Shown: positions 1 through 6,200 of the stretch, in pieces | Numbering within the stretch: position 1 is the stretch's first letter | Layout: every line of letters begins with the position of its first letter | Source: an uncultured Ruminococcus sp. | GTDB lineage: Bacteria; Bacillota; Clostridia; Oscillospirales; Ruminococcaceae | Direction: 5' to 3' | Assembly: GCA_947175005.1 (NCBI GenBank) | Contig: CAMWLD010000064.1 | Coordinates: forward strand, 1 to 9,316 | Length of the DNA: 9,316 nt | The notes under the pieces: model-generated | Database searches by the model: none | The model's input: only the letters and a program-made list of their open reading frames with translations | Told to the model about the DNA's origin: nothing | Program-made: the position numbers and the translations under genes

Positions 1-1
1 G

Positions 2-1048
2 GACTGGGTGGTAAATGAGGAGAAGCTTCCCGGCGGGCTGAAATATCTGGTGGATGAGGTCAATAAGCTGGGAATGAAGTTCGGCATCTGGTTTGAGCCG
101 GAAATGATCTCTCCCGACAGCGAGCTTTACAAAGCGCACCCCGACTGGGCTATTCAGATAAAGGGTATGCCCATGACACAGTCAAGGCAGCAGTATGTGC
201 TGGATTACAGCCGCAAAGAGGTGCGTGACTGCATTTACGGGCAGATGAGGGAAATTCTTGACAATGCAAATATTGAATACATCAAGTGGGATATGAACAG
301 GCAGCTGACGGAGGTAGGCTCGAATGCGCTTCCTCCCGAGCGGCAGAGAGAGCTTTGGCACAGGTATGTGCTGGGGGTTTATGATGTAATGGAGCGTTTG
401 ACGAGCGATTATCCGAAGCTGCTTCTGGAAAACTGCTCGGGCGGCGGGGCAAGGTTTGACCCGGGTATGCTGTTCTATTCGCCGCAGATATGGGCTTCCG
501 ACGATACAGACGCTATTGAGCGGCTGAAGATACAGCACGGCACTTCCATTTGCTATCCTGCCTCTGCTATGGGCGCTCATGTTTCCGACTGTCCCAATCA
601 CACCGTTGGCAGGAGCACTCCATTTGAAACAAGAGGCAATGTAGCTATGGTGGGCACATTCGGATATGAGCTGGATGTGACGAGGATCCCCAAAGAGGAC
701 AGGGAGAAGATACCCGGGCAGATAGAGATGTTCAAGAAATACAATCCGCTGATTCGCACGGGAGATCAGTACCGCATAGGAAACGTGTTTGAGGACAATA
801 TGTGGGACGCCTGGGTGTTTGCCGCAAAGGACAAGAGCGAGGCTGTGTTCACCTTTGTGCAGGTGCTGGGCAGACCCAATTACCGCAGCCGCAGGATAAA
901 GCTCAAGGGACTTGCACCCGAAAAAATGTACAAGAACCACGACACGGGCGAGATACATTCAGGAGCGGCGCTGATGAACTGCGGGATAAACGTTTCACTT
1001 GACGGCGACTTTAAGTCCAAGGTGGTTTATTTCAGTGCGGTGAACTGA
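2..1048 (+). CDS. Alpha-galactosidase, GH36 family (3' part; 5' end outside window)
   Basis: Hydrolyses terminal alpha-1,6-galactosides such as raffinose, stachyose, melibiose and galactomannan side chains; no signal sequence can be judged because the N-terminus is missing. The reading frame is open from the first bases (DWVVNEEKLP), so this is the C-terminal half: about 348 residues of a family usually near 700-750. It begins inside the catalytic barrel. GH36 hallmarks in order are the GIWFEPEM strand, the nucleophile segment YIKWDMNR (Asp codon at 290-292), the ENCSGGGARFD substrate loop (about 428-460), and the general acid/base segment WASDDTDAIERL (about 491-526). A C-terminal beta-domain follows. 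The codon style is GC-richer than the next genes. It is followed by its own terminator, so it ends a transcription unit. Family assignment is very secure; exact substrate preference cannot be read from this part. Confidence 0.95.
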   Translation, partial: DWVVNEEKLPGGLKYLVDEVNKLGMKFGIWFEPEMISPDSELYKAHPDWAIQIKGMPMTQSRQQYVLDYSRKEVRDCIYGQMREILDNANIEYIKWDMNRQLTEVGSNALPPERQRELWHRYVLGVYDVMERLTSDYPKLLLENCSGGGARFDPGMLFYSPQIWASDDTDAIERLKIQHGTSICYPASAMGAHVSDCPNHTVGRSTPFETRGNVAMVGTFGYELDVTRIPKEDREKIPGQIEMFKKYNPLIRTGDQYRIGNVFEDNMWDAWVFAAKDKSEAVFTFVQVLGRPNYRSRRIKLKGLAPEKMYKNHDTGEIHSGAALMNCGINVSLDGDFKSKVVYFSAVN

Positions 1049-1085
1049 TATACTGTTGTTCACATAGGCTATAGCTTTAAAAAAT

Positions 1086-1130
1086 ATCGCAGCCTGCTTC
1101 ATAAAAACGGAGCAGGCTGTGATTTTTTTC
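1086..1130 (+). terminator. Intrinsic terminator of the alpha-galactosidase unit
   Basis: A perfect 9-bp stem, CAGCCTGCT (1090-1098) with AGCAGGCTG (1111-1119), extends outward through a G-U pair and further A-T pairs. It is followed by a run of seven T (1123-1129). It lies about 40 bases after the alpha-galactosidase stop codon. Confidence 0.9.
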
Positions 1131-1141
1131 GTAAAATAATC

Positions 1142-1170
1142 TTGACTAACACAAAGCTTTGCGCTATAAT
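1142..1170 (+). promoter_or_regulatory. Sigma-A promoter for the SUKH gene block
   Basis: The -35 box TTGACT (1142-1147) and perfect -10 box TATAAT (1165-1170) are separated by 17 bases. It lies directly after the upstream terminator and before the AT-rich accessory genes, giving a leader of about 100 nt. The leader holds a 6-bp hairpin, CCGTAA (1211-1216) with TTACGG (1228-1233). Confidence 0.85.
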
Positions 1171-1276
1171 ATAGACAGGTAAAGGAAAGAGAGTGTTTGC
1201 GGTGGTTTGTCCGTAAAAATTCACATGTTACGGCGGAATATCACTGTTGAAAGGACTTTTTTTAAAAGGGGTATAT

Positions 1277-1765
1277 ATGAGTAAATTAATCAGCTTATCC
1301 GATCATATTGTTATGACCGGTGATTTTGAAAGGTTAGAAAAAAAGCTTCATTTTTCTTTGCCGGAAGATTACAAGAAATTTATGATAAAGCAAAACGGTG
1401 TTGAAATCAGTAAAAATTATATATGCAGTTTTCCGATTCAAGCTTGTTCGGAAGAACGGGATATTTTGCAGATGATATATTGCATAAATTCCGATACGGC
1501 TATTAAAGAAGTCAGCATTGATTATTGGATCAATTTTTATGAGGATGAAATTACAATTTTCAACAGGCATATAATGATCCCCATAGGAGTATCTGCTTTT
1601 GGATCGCCGATTATGATGACAAAAAGAGGCGGCATTTATCTTGCAGATTATTCGTGCAGCTTTAAAAGTACTGCAAAATTCAAATTCCTATATCGAATTG
1701 CCCGTTCTTTTTCCGAGTTTACAGATAACTTAACTTTTGAAGAAAGGCATATGTGCAATAATTAA
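1277..1765 (+). CDS. SMI1/KNR4 (SUKH) family protein, candidate immunity protein
   Basis: A 162-aa soluble protein with the SUKH fold signature: LPEDYKKFMIKQNG (residues 28-41), the central strand pair IPIGVSAFGSPIMM (101-114), then GGIYLADY (118-125) and a C-terminal helix IARSFSEFTDNL. In bacteria SUKH proteins are mostly immunity proteins that bind and neutralise secreted or contact-dependent polymorphic toxins, often nucleases; that role is inferred here because no toxin gene is visible. The ATG at 1277 is chosen because AAAAGGGG (1264-1271) sits 5 bases upstream. A TTG at 1247 would add ten residues without a good ribosome site. The gene is strikingly AT-rich compared with the alpha-galactosidase before it, which suggests acquisition. 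It is first behind a strong promoter and may be co-transcribed with the next two genes. Confidence 0.85.
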   Translation: MSKLISLSDHIVMTGDFERLEKKLHFSLPEDYKKFMIKQNGVEISKNYICSFPIQACSEERDILQMIYCINSDTAIKEVSIDYWINFYEDEITIFNRHIMIPIGVSAFGSPIMMTKRGGIYLADYSCSFKSTAKFKFLYRIARSFSEFTDNLTFEERHMCNN

Positions 1766-1884
1766 GCTTTTATAAGAACGACCACATGATTGACGCTTTG
1801 GTGACGGCGAACGGCAATTACAACTTGAAGGGTCAGCTTACTTTTGTTACCGGCGAAATAGGCATGTATATGAATATGACTTAA
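1762..1884 (+). pseudogene. Orphan coding-like tail (C-terminal gene remnant)
   Basis: Between the SUKH gene and the next gene a 40-codon open stretch ends in TAA at 1882-1884 and reads like a genuine protein end (DALVTANGNYNLKGQLTFVT, then GEIGMYMNMT). Its codons (GAC, AAC, GGC, ACC, CAG, AAG) resemble the GC-richer housekeeping genes, unlike both AT-rich neighbours. The first ATG in the frame (1786) has no ribosome binding site. I read it as the 3' remnant of a lost gene, possibly a toxin or host gene cut when the neighbours arrived. The family is not recognised, and a chance open frame cannot be excluded. Confidence 0.35.
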
Positions 1885-1923
1885 TGAAAAAACTGCAATA
1901 TGATAACAGACCGAGGTGAGAAT

Positions 1924-2400
1924 ATGGATAGGTCAGAGCTTAAAAAGTATATAAATTTAGGTAAACTGCCAATAACAGTATTTCGTAAGCAATTCCGGGG
2001 AAGTATTGACGCCATAATCAGAGTGACAAAAGGCTATTGTGTTTTTCTTGATTATGATGACGACTGCGACGATGAGGGAGGACTTAGAGTTACATTTCAT
2101 TATGATTCCTTTGACGAGATGGTCGATTCTATAGAAAAATACGTGAATGGGGATATTGAATTATATAAGATATATCTTGATGAACCCGAAGAAAAAAGCT
2201 TTAATGACAATGACTGGAAAATGTTTCAAGATGATGTTTATAACCATAGGTTAGTCCTGTTAGAAAACAGTTCTTCCTTTTTTATAGGTGATCTGTATTG
2301 GAGAGGATTATATTTAAATGAAATTACTCCGTTTTGTTCGGATGATGAGTTCAAAAAATGGATAAAAAAAGCAAATGATTATGATGATGTCGGTGACTGA
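1924..2400 (+). CDS. Unrecognised acidic protein, candidate immunity protein
   Basis: A 158-aa soluble protein with no signal peptide or membrane segment. I do not recognise a family. It has an N-terminal basic helix (RSELKKYINLGKL), a predicted strand region with a very acidic loop (FLDYDDDCDDEGG, residues 41-53), an amphipathic helix (DSFDEMVDSIEKYV), aromatic strands (FFIGDLYWRGLYL) and an acidic C-terminus. Small size, acidity, alpha/beta pattern and a place next to a SUKH gene fit an immunity protein, but this is inference from context. The ATG at 1924 is preferred over the in-frame ATG at 1900 because GAGGTGAG (1913-1920) lies just upstream of it. The gene is AT-rich like its neighbours, and 27 bases separate it from the next start, so these two are probably co-transcribed. 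Confidence 0.7.
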   Translation: MDRSELKKYINLGKLPITVFRKQFRGSIDAIIRVTKGYCVFLDYDDDCDDEGGLRVTFHYDSFDEMVDSIEKYVNGDIELYKIYLDEPEEKSFNDNDWKMFQDDVYNHRLVLLENSSSFFIGDLYWRGLYLNEITPFCSDDEFKKWIKKANDYDDVGD

Positions 2401-2427
2401 TATCTTATATCTGAAAGGATGATTTCG

Positions 2428-2997
2428 TTGATAAGTCACGAAAGCGGAATTATAGAGATTTTTACATATCCTTCTTTGAATAAGGGAAAATATCTGTTGA
2501 AAATTTATTTAAGTAAATCGGGTGCAAAGGGGTTGGGCACGGAACTGATCAGGTGGTCATATCACTGTAATGAGGGAGGGCATTTTCATATTGAGCCTAT
2601 GCCGTATAAACATATATATGAATCAATGGGAGTATTTTGTTTACCCGGAAGCTCTGAAATTATATTTGAAAGCGGTTTCAGCAATTATGAAACATTGATA
2701 AATTGTGATGAAGATTATGATATAAACAGTGATAATACTATTTTTGCTGAACTGGTTGACTTAAATGATAATATTGCTTTACATAACAGGGTTCAATTTT
2801 CTTTTAATAAAAATGCTATGAGGGATTTGGGAGAATTTTTGTGTCAGAATAATATTGTAAACAATTTGTTCGCTTGGGAGATCAATAAACCGTATAGTGA
2901 GAATTTAGATGTATGTTTCATATCAAATGAAAAAAGCATTACTGCGGTTGAAGTAATAATTACCGAAAATAAATGCATAGATGATTTTTATAAATAA
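2428..2997 (+). CDS. Unrecognised hypothetical protein in the accessory block
   Basis: A 189-aa (from TTG) soluble, AT-rich, acidic protein without membrane segments or signal peptide. No family is recognised. It contains a glycine/serine loop (SKSGAKGLGTELIRW), HCNEGGHFHIEPMPYKH with four histidines and one cysteine clustered near residues 46-62, an acidic stretch CDEDYDINSDN, and a strand-rich C-terminus. The His/Cys cluster could bind a metal, but this is speculative. Start choice is uncertain. The ATG at 2419 abuts the AAAGG motif (2414-2418) and has no spacing, while the TTG at 2428 lies a normal distance after AAAGGATGA, so TTG is preferred. It follows the previous gene closely and probably shares its transcript. 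Context suggests an immunity or toxin-system accessory role, not shown by sequence. Confidence 0.65.
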   Translation: MISHESGIIEIFTYPSLNKGKYLLKIYLSKSGAKGLGTELIRWSYHCNEGGHFHIEPMPYKHIYESMGVFCLPGSSEIIFESGFSNYETLINCDEDYDINSDNTIFAELVDLNDNIALHNRVQFSFNKNAMRDLGEFLCQNNIVNNLFAWEINKPYSENLDVCFISNEKSITAVEVIITENKCIDDFYK

Positions 2998-3041
2998 GAA
3001 AAAGTAAACAAAATTATTTTATGCGTTTCATCGGCTTATGA

Positions 3042-3201
3042 CGCAAGGTGACGGGTTACCCGTCAGACAGACCGACATGGGTACGGCAAACGGTAACAAA
3101 TGATATTTCCGAACTGCTCGAAAGGCTTTCGGCAAGCTTTGGAAAATAACAATTTGCGTGAAATCTTTTCGGTCTATGCAACAGCAGGAGAGATTTTATA
3201 G
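3042..3201 (+). pseudogene. Degraded coding remnant in two overlapping frames
   Basis: This stretch of the 394-base gap before the acetyltransferase gene is GC-richer than its surroundings. One frame is open from 3042 to the TAA at 3147-3149 and reads RKVTGYPSDRPTWVRQ, then DISELLERLSASFGK. A second frame from the ATG at 3100 to the TAG at 3199-3201 reads FRQALENNNLREIFSVYATA and then GEIL. Neither has a ribosome binding site. The two peptides may be pieces of one protein end joined by a frameshift, or one may be chance. No family is recognised. Confidence 0.3.
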
Positions 3202-3211
3202 GTGTGCCTGA

Positions 3212-3246
3212 AAATATACTTGCTCGGTGCACTTTTTTGTATATTT
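3212..3246. repeat. 8-bp inverted repeat in AT-rich spacer
   Basis: AAATATAC (3212-3219) is mirrored by GTATATTT (3239-3246), with GTGCACTTTTTT between the arms. It lies after the degraded remnant and before the next promoter. It could be a weak terminator or an operator, but the stem is AT-only apart from one pair, so function is doubtful. The rest of the spacer from 2998 to 3041 and from 3247 to 3276 shows nothing recognisable. Confidence 0.3.
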
Positions 3247-3276
3247 CATGTTAATAAAAATAATATAAAAATTTAC

Positions 3277-3305
3277 TTGACGGCAGGGAAAATATATGTT
3301 ACAAT
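3277..3305 (+). promoter_or_regulatory. Sigma-A promoter of the GNAT gene
   Basis: The -35 box TTGACG (3277-3282) and -10 box TACAAT (3300-3305) have a 17-base spacer. Transcription would start near 3312, about 80 bases before the chosen ATG. Confidence 0.8.
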
Positions 3306-3391
3306 AATTATAGCTTTAAAATTCAGAAAATTATAGGTTGAATTATATAAAAAATTCCCGGCATAAAATGTTCGGAGAAAGGGGCGTTATT

Positions 3392-4621
3392 ATGGAAATT
3401 GAATACCTTTCAAGTCTTAAACGCCCCGGCGATACGGTGGAGCTTTATAAGGCGCTGGAATGGTATATGCTGGACGGGTACACCGATGAGGATATCAGAA
3501 AGGCCAACGAAAGCTTTTACTCGGTTTACGCTTATGACGGGGACACGCTGGTGGGGCTGGGGCGTGTGGCTTCCGACGGACTTATTGCGGCGGTAATGAG
3601 CGGCATTTGCGTTCGTACCGACTACAGGCGGCACGGGATAGGCGCGGAGATCGTAAAGCGCATTGTCGACTACTGCCAGTCGGGGATCTATTCGCTGAAT
3701 GTGCAGATATTCTGCGAGGACAGTCTCATAAAATGGTACGAGGGCATGGGCTTCGAGAAAATGGCGGTGGGTATGCGCAAGCAGATGCCCATTCGTGAGG
3801 AGCACTGTGCGCTGAAAAAGAATTTCAGCGAGGTCTACGGCATTGAGCAGATAGCCGAGCTTTCCGAGGAATTCTACTGGTATGATTTTGACGCGTTCGG
3901 TGATTTCAGCTACTACGGCGGCATTGGCAGCGAGGGGGTAAAGGTCCCGTTTATCAGAATGAACCTTTATTGCAGAGAGCCTGTGAAATTCTGCGCGGAG
4001 ATGATATTTGAAAATGTCAGCGAATTTGAGATAGGCTGCCTTGGCGTGCGCACGCCTTTGTTCGGCTTCGATATTGTGAACACGGAGAAGCTGGGATATG
4101 CGGAGAAAAAGCGGTACAAGGTGCGTTCGCTGGAGGATGATGATATTTCCTTTTTCTGCGAGAAGTTCAGGGTAATGTCGGTGACGGATCTTTCAAAGGC
4201 AACTTCGGTCATTTCGGGGGCTTATTCGCCTATTAATAAGATCTCTTCCGTTCCCCCGGAGGACGATGAGGGAACGCTTAGCAATGATGAAAATGCCGAT
4301 GTGAACGGTGAAAATGATATAACAGACAATTCCTCTTATTCCGAATACAGTGAGTCGGGATATGATTCGGGAGATGACGATGACGGACTGACGGACGAGA
4401 GCGGCGGTTTTTCGGGCTTTGCGGATTTTTACTATTCGCCGGAGGAGGACGACGGGGCGGAGGATAATGCGCCTGCGTATGAAAGTGCGTCGGAAATCGC
4501 TGCGCCTGCGGATACAGGCTTCGGTGAAGAACGGCGGGATCTTTCGGGAAGGCTCAAGGAACTCATGGACACGGCGGCGGACGTTGATAATCTGCTGAAA
4601 CAGCTTGATGAGATCAATTAA
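3392..4621 (+). CDS. GNAT N-acetyltransferase with unknown middle domain and acidic tail
   Basis: A 409-aa cytosolic protein. Residues about 10-133 form a GNAT acetyl-CoA-dependent acyltransferase: beta strands around VYAYDGDTLVGLGRVASDG, the acetyl-CoA pyrophosphate loop VRTDYRRHGIGAEIV (74-88, the R/Q-x-x-G-x-G/A motif) and the C-terminal SLIKWYEGMGFEKM element (111-124). Residues about 150-275 look like a compact beta-rich domain I do not recognise. Residues about 287-383 are low-complexity, Asp/Glu/Ser/Gly-rich and probably disordered, followed by a helix rich in Leu (DLSGRLKELMDTAADVDNLL). The acceptor substrate is unknown; this is not RimI by architecture. The ATG at 3392 is chosen for GAGAAAGGGG (3375-3384) seven bases upstream; the TTG at 3338 would add 18 residues. 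It is transcribed alone between its own promoter and a strong terminator. Confidence 0.85.
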   Translation: MEIEYLSSLKRPGDTVELYKALEWYMLDGYTDEDIRKANESFYSVYAYDGDTLVGLGRVASDGLIAAVMSGICVRTDYRRHGIGAEIVKRIVDYCQSGIYSLNVQIFCEDSLIKWYEGMGFEKMAVGMRKQMPIREEHCALKKNFSEVYGIEQIAELSEEFYWYDFDAFGDFSYYGGIGSEGVKVPFIRMNLYCREPVKFCAEMIFENVSEFEIGCLGVRTPLFGFDIVNTEKLGYAEKKRYKVRSLEDDDISFFCEKFRVMSVTDLSKATSVISGAYSPINKISSVPPEDDEGTLSNDENADVNGENDITDNSSYSEYSESGYDSGDDDDGLTDESGGFSGFADFYYSPEEDDGAEDNAPAYESASEIAAPADTGFGEERRDLSGRLKELMDTAADVDNLLKQLDEIN

Positions 4622-4655
4622 CAGAGCTCTTGTTATCGGAGATCATTTGATTTGA

Positions 4656-4729
4656 GGCAGGAAAACAGAGGGGTATTTTTCGTTTCGATAAAACGACAGC
4701 CTTTTGTTTTCTGCCTTTTATTATTATAT
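4656..4729 (+). terminator. Long hairpin terminator after the GNAT gene
   Basis: GGCAGGAAAACAGAGG (from 4656) pairs with CCTTTTGTTTTCTGCC (to 4715), with one bulged G and two G-U pairs, giving a stem of about 16 bp. A smaller hairpin, TCGTTT with AAACGA (about 4680-4695), sits in its loop. TTTTATTATTATATT follows directly. It is unusually long for an intrinsic terminator. Confidence 0.85.
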
Positions 4730-4849
4730 TAATGAGGCTTTTGCATAGGTCGGAAATGGCTTGGTACAGCCGTTTGAGAGCGTTTGATGCAGCATGGCTA
4801 CAGCTACACTATAGCCTTTCGGATAAAAAATGTAAAGCGGTGGATAGGA

Positions 4850-5275
4850 ATGGAAAAAGTATTTCACACAAGCTCCGCAGAGGAAACGGAGGAGCTGGGG
4901 GAGCGGATAGGGCGCAGCTTAAAGGGCGGTGAGCTTATTGCCTACAAGGGGGGCTTGGGAGCGGGGAAAACCGCTATGACAAGGGGAATTGCAAGGGGAA
5001 TGGGGATAAAATGCAGCGTATCTTCTCCCACGTTTACGATTGTGAATGAATACCCGGGAGAGGTATCGTTGTACCATTTTGATATGTACCGTGTGGGAAG
5101 CTTTGAGGATCTGGAAAGCACGGGCTTTTTTGATTATTTTGACGGGGCTGCGGTAATTGCCGTGGAATGGTGGGAGAATGTGGAGGAATTCCTTGGAGAA
5201 TTTGAGCCAATCGTGATCGAGATCTCGGGGAATGGCGAGGAAAGGGAAATAACGATAAAATATAACGGGCAGTGA
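4850..5275 (+). CDS. tsaE: tRNA N6-threonylcarbamoyladenosine biosynthesis ATPase TsaE
   Basis: TsaE is the ATPase that works with TsaB and TsaD to place the threonylcarbamoyl group on A37 of ANN-decoding tRNAs. The 141-aa length is typical. Visible motifs are the P-loop GGLGAGKTA (residues 34-42), the switch segment SSPTFTIVNEY (58-68), the Walker-B-like HFDMYR (76-81), and VEWWEN (105-110), the conserved E-W motif. The ATG at 4850 gives the normal family N-terminus (MEKVFHTSSAEETEELG). An in-frame ATG at 4784 would add 22 residues unlike the family. Ribosome binding is weak here (GGTGGA or AGG just upstream). The gap of about 120 bases after the upstream terminator shows no convincing promoter. 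tsaB follows after 143 bases. Confidence 0.95.
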   Translation: MEKVFHTSSAEETEELGERIGRSLKGGELIAYKGGLGAGKTAMTRGIARGMGIKCSVSSPTFTIVNEYPGEVSLYHFDMYRVGSFEDLESTGFFDYFDGAAVIAVEWWENVEEFLGEFEPIVIEISGNGEEREITIKYNGQ

Positions 5276-5368
5276 GCGTGTGTTCGGGTGAAGTTCTGTA
5301 CATCGGTTTATATAAAGCTTATCATAAAAGGTCAGAAGAATAATTATCGGGTCATTGGCAGATCATTA

Positions 5369-5396
5369 TTAATTATTAACTATTAATTATTAATTA
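5369..5396. repeat. Heptamer tandem array (TTAATTA x4)
   Basis: Four direct head-to-tail copies of TTAATTA, the second reading TTAACTA, lie between tsaE and tsaB. A looser copy (ATCATTA) precedes them. The array forms near-palindromic AT-only DNA 22 bases before the tsaB start. Similar short AT-rich heptamer arrays occur in intergenic regions of many bacteria. A promoter -10 box could be hidden inside: TTGGCA at 5355-5360 is a possible -35. Confidence 0.7.
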
Positions 5397-5418
5397 ATTT
5401 CATAGGGTGTGATATAAA

Positions 5419-6144
5419 ATGCTGATATTGGGAATGGACACTTCGGGAAAATATGCTTCCTGCGGGCTTTGCGAGGACGGGCGTTTGCTGGGAGAGGTTT
5501 GCATTGGCACAAGGCGGGCGCATTCACAGGTGATACTGCCTATGGCAAAAAGGCTTGTGGAGGACTGCGGCAAGGAAATAGGCGATATTGACGGGTTTGC
5601 GGTTGTGACGGGGCCGGGGTCGTATACGGGGCTGAGGATAGGCATTGGTGCGGTCAAGGGGCTGTGCTTCGGGTCGGGAAAGCTTTGCGGGGGAGTGTCG
5701 GCGCTGGAGGCGATAGCGGCGAATTTCTGCGGGGCTGTTGTTTGCGCTGTTATGCACGCCAGACAGGACCTCTATTACGGGGCGTTTTTTGAGGTGGATA
5801 TGAATGGGGATATTAAGCGTTTGGGCAGTGAGGGGGACAGGATAATCCCTTTGAATGAGCTTGCGGGAGAGGCATGGGAAATGGCGATCGGGAGGAAAGT
5901 ACCTGTTATATGCGCGGGGGAGGGCTGCGAGGATATTGCGAGGGCGGCGAATGCGCTCGGTGAGGGACAGGAAAGCGAGTTGGAGTTCGGTGTGTTTGCT
6001 GCTCCCGAAAATATGCGCAGGCCGAGTTCGTATGGAATTTGCAGGATCGCCGAAAGGCAGGGGCTTTATGAGCCCGAGAAGCTTGAGGCGGAATATATGC
6101 AGGTGACTAAGGCGGAAAAGGATCTGCAGGAGGCGCAGAAGTAG
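5419..6144 (+). CDS. tsaB: tRNA threonylcarbamoyladenosine biosynthesis protein TsaB
   Basis: TsaB is the catalytically inactive ASKHA-fold partner that dimerises with TsaD and scaffolds the t6A-forming complex with TsaE. The 241-aa length fits the family. Features are the N-terminal ILGMDTSGKYASCGL strand-loop (residues 3-17), HSQVILPMAKRLVED (35-49), the hallmark GPGSYTGLRIGIGAVKGL (65-82), VSALEA (93-98) and AVMHARQDLYYGAFF (110-124). The C-terminal AEYMQVTKAEKDLQ matches the usual family ending. AGGGTGTG (5404-5411) supports the ATG. In many Firmicutes rimI and tsaD follow; here an AT-rich unknown gene begins within 60 bases of the stop, so the usual operon is broken or differently arranged. 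Confidence 0.95.
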   Translation: MLILGMDTSGKYASCGLCEDGRLLGEVCIGTRRAHSQVILPMAKRLVEDCGKEIGDIDGFAVVTGPGSYTGLRIGIGAVKGLCFGSGKLCGGVSALEAIAANFCGAVVCAVMHARQDLYYGAFFEVDMNGDIKRLGSEGDRIIPLNELAGEAWEMAIGRKVPVICAGEGCEDIARAANALGEGQESELEFGVFAAPENMRRPSSYGICRIAERQGLYEPEKLEAEYMQVTKAEKDLQEAQK

Positions 6145-6194
6145 AAGCATTTATTGAATATGTAAAAAGAAAATATCCAAACAATGGGTGGTGA
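6117..6194 (+). pseudogene. Orphan C-terminal tail overlapping the end of tsaB (+1 frame)
   Basis: In the +1 frame relative to tsaB an open stretch ends at TGA (6192-6194) and reads AEVEAFIEYVKRKYPNNGW before the stop. The part after the tsaB stop is AT-rich like the next gene and looks like a real charged C-terminus. Its last codons (GGG TGG TGA) are also the Shine-Dalgarno sequence of the next gene, as is common where a toxin end is coupled to an immunity gene. I read it as the 3' scar of a lost or truncated upstream gene; a chance open frame is possible over so short a length. Confidence 0.35.
6186..6194 (+). promoter_or_regulatory. Ribosome binding site deciding a GTG start
   Basis: GGGTGGTGA matches the anti-Shine-Dalgarno well (compare AGGAGGTGA) and lies six bases before the GTG at 6201. 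It overlaps the stop codon of the orphan tail, which would allow translational coupling. Confidence 0.7.
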
Positions 6195-6200
6195 ACTAAT

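Noticed and set aside
182..958. 258-codon open frame on the minus strand across the alpha-galactosidase gene
   Set aside because: It is antisense to a clear GH36 coding region; its translation has no recognisable motifs and no start signals.
1193..1216. Seven-codon GTG leader peptide (VFAVVCP) ahead of the SUKH gene
   Set aside because: It is too short to distinguish from chance, although AAAGGAAAGAG precedes it.
1844..1872. TTGTTA, 17 bases, TATATG as a promoter for the 158-aa gene
   Set aside because: Both boxes are weak matches and lie inside the orphan coding-like tail; it is not strong enough to annotate.
3392..4621. Calling the GNAT gene rimI because it lies near tsaE/tsaB
   Set aside because: It lies upstream behind its own promoter and terminator, is 409 residues with extra domains, and lacks RimI-like architecture.
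5524..6150. 208-codon minus-strand frame over tsaB
   Set aside because: It is the shadow of the well-supported tsaB gene, with no motif support.
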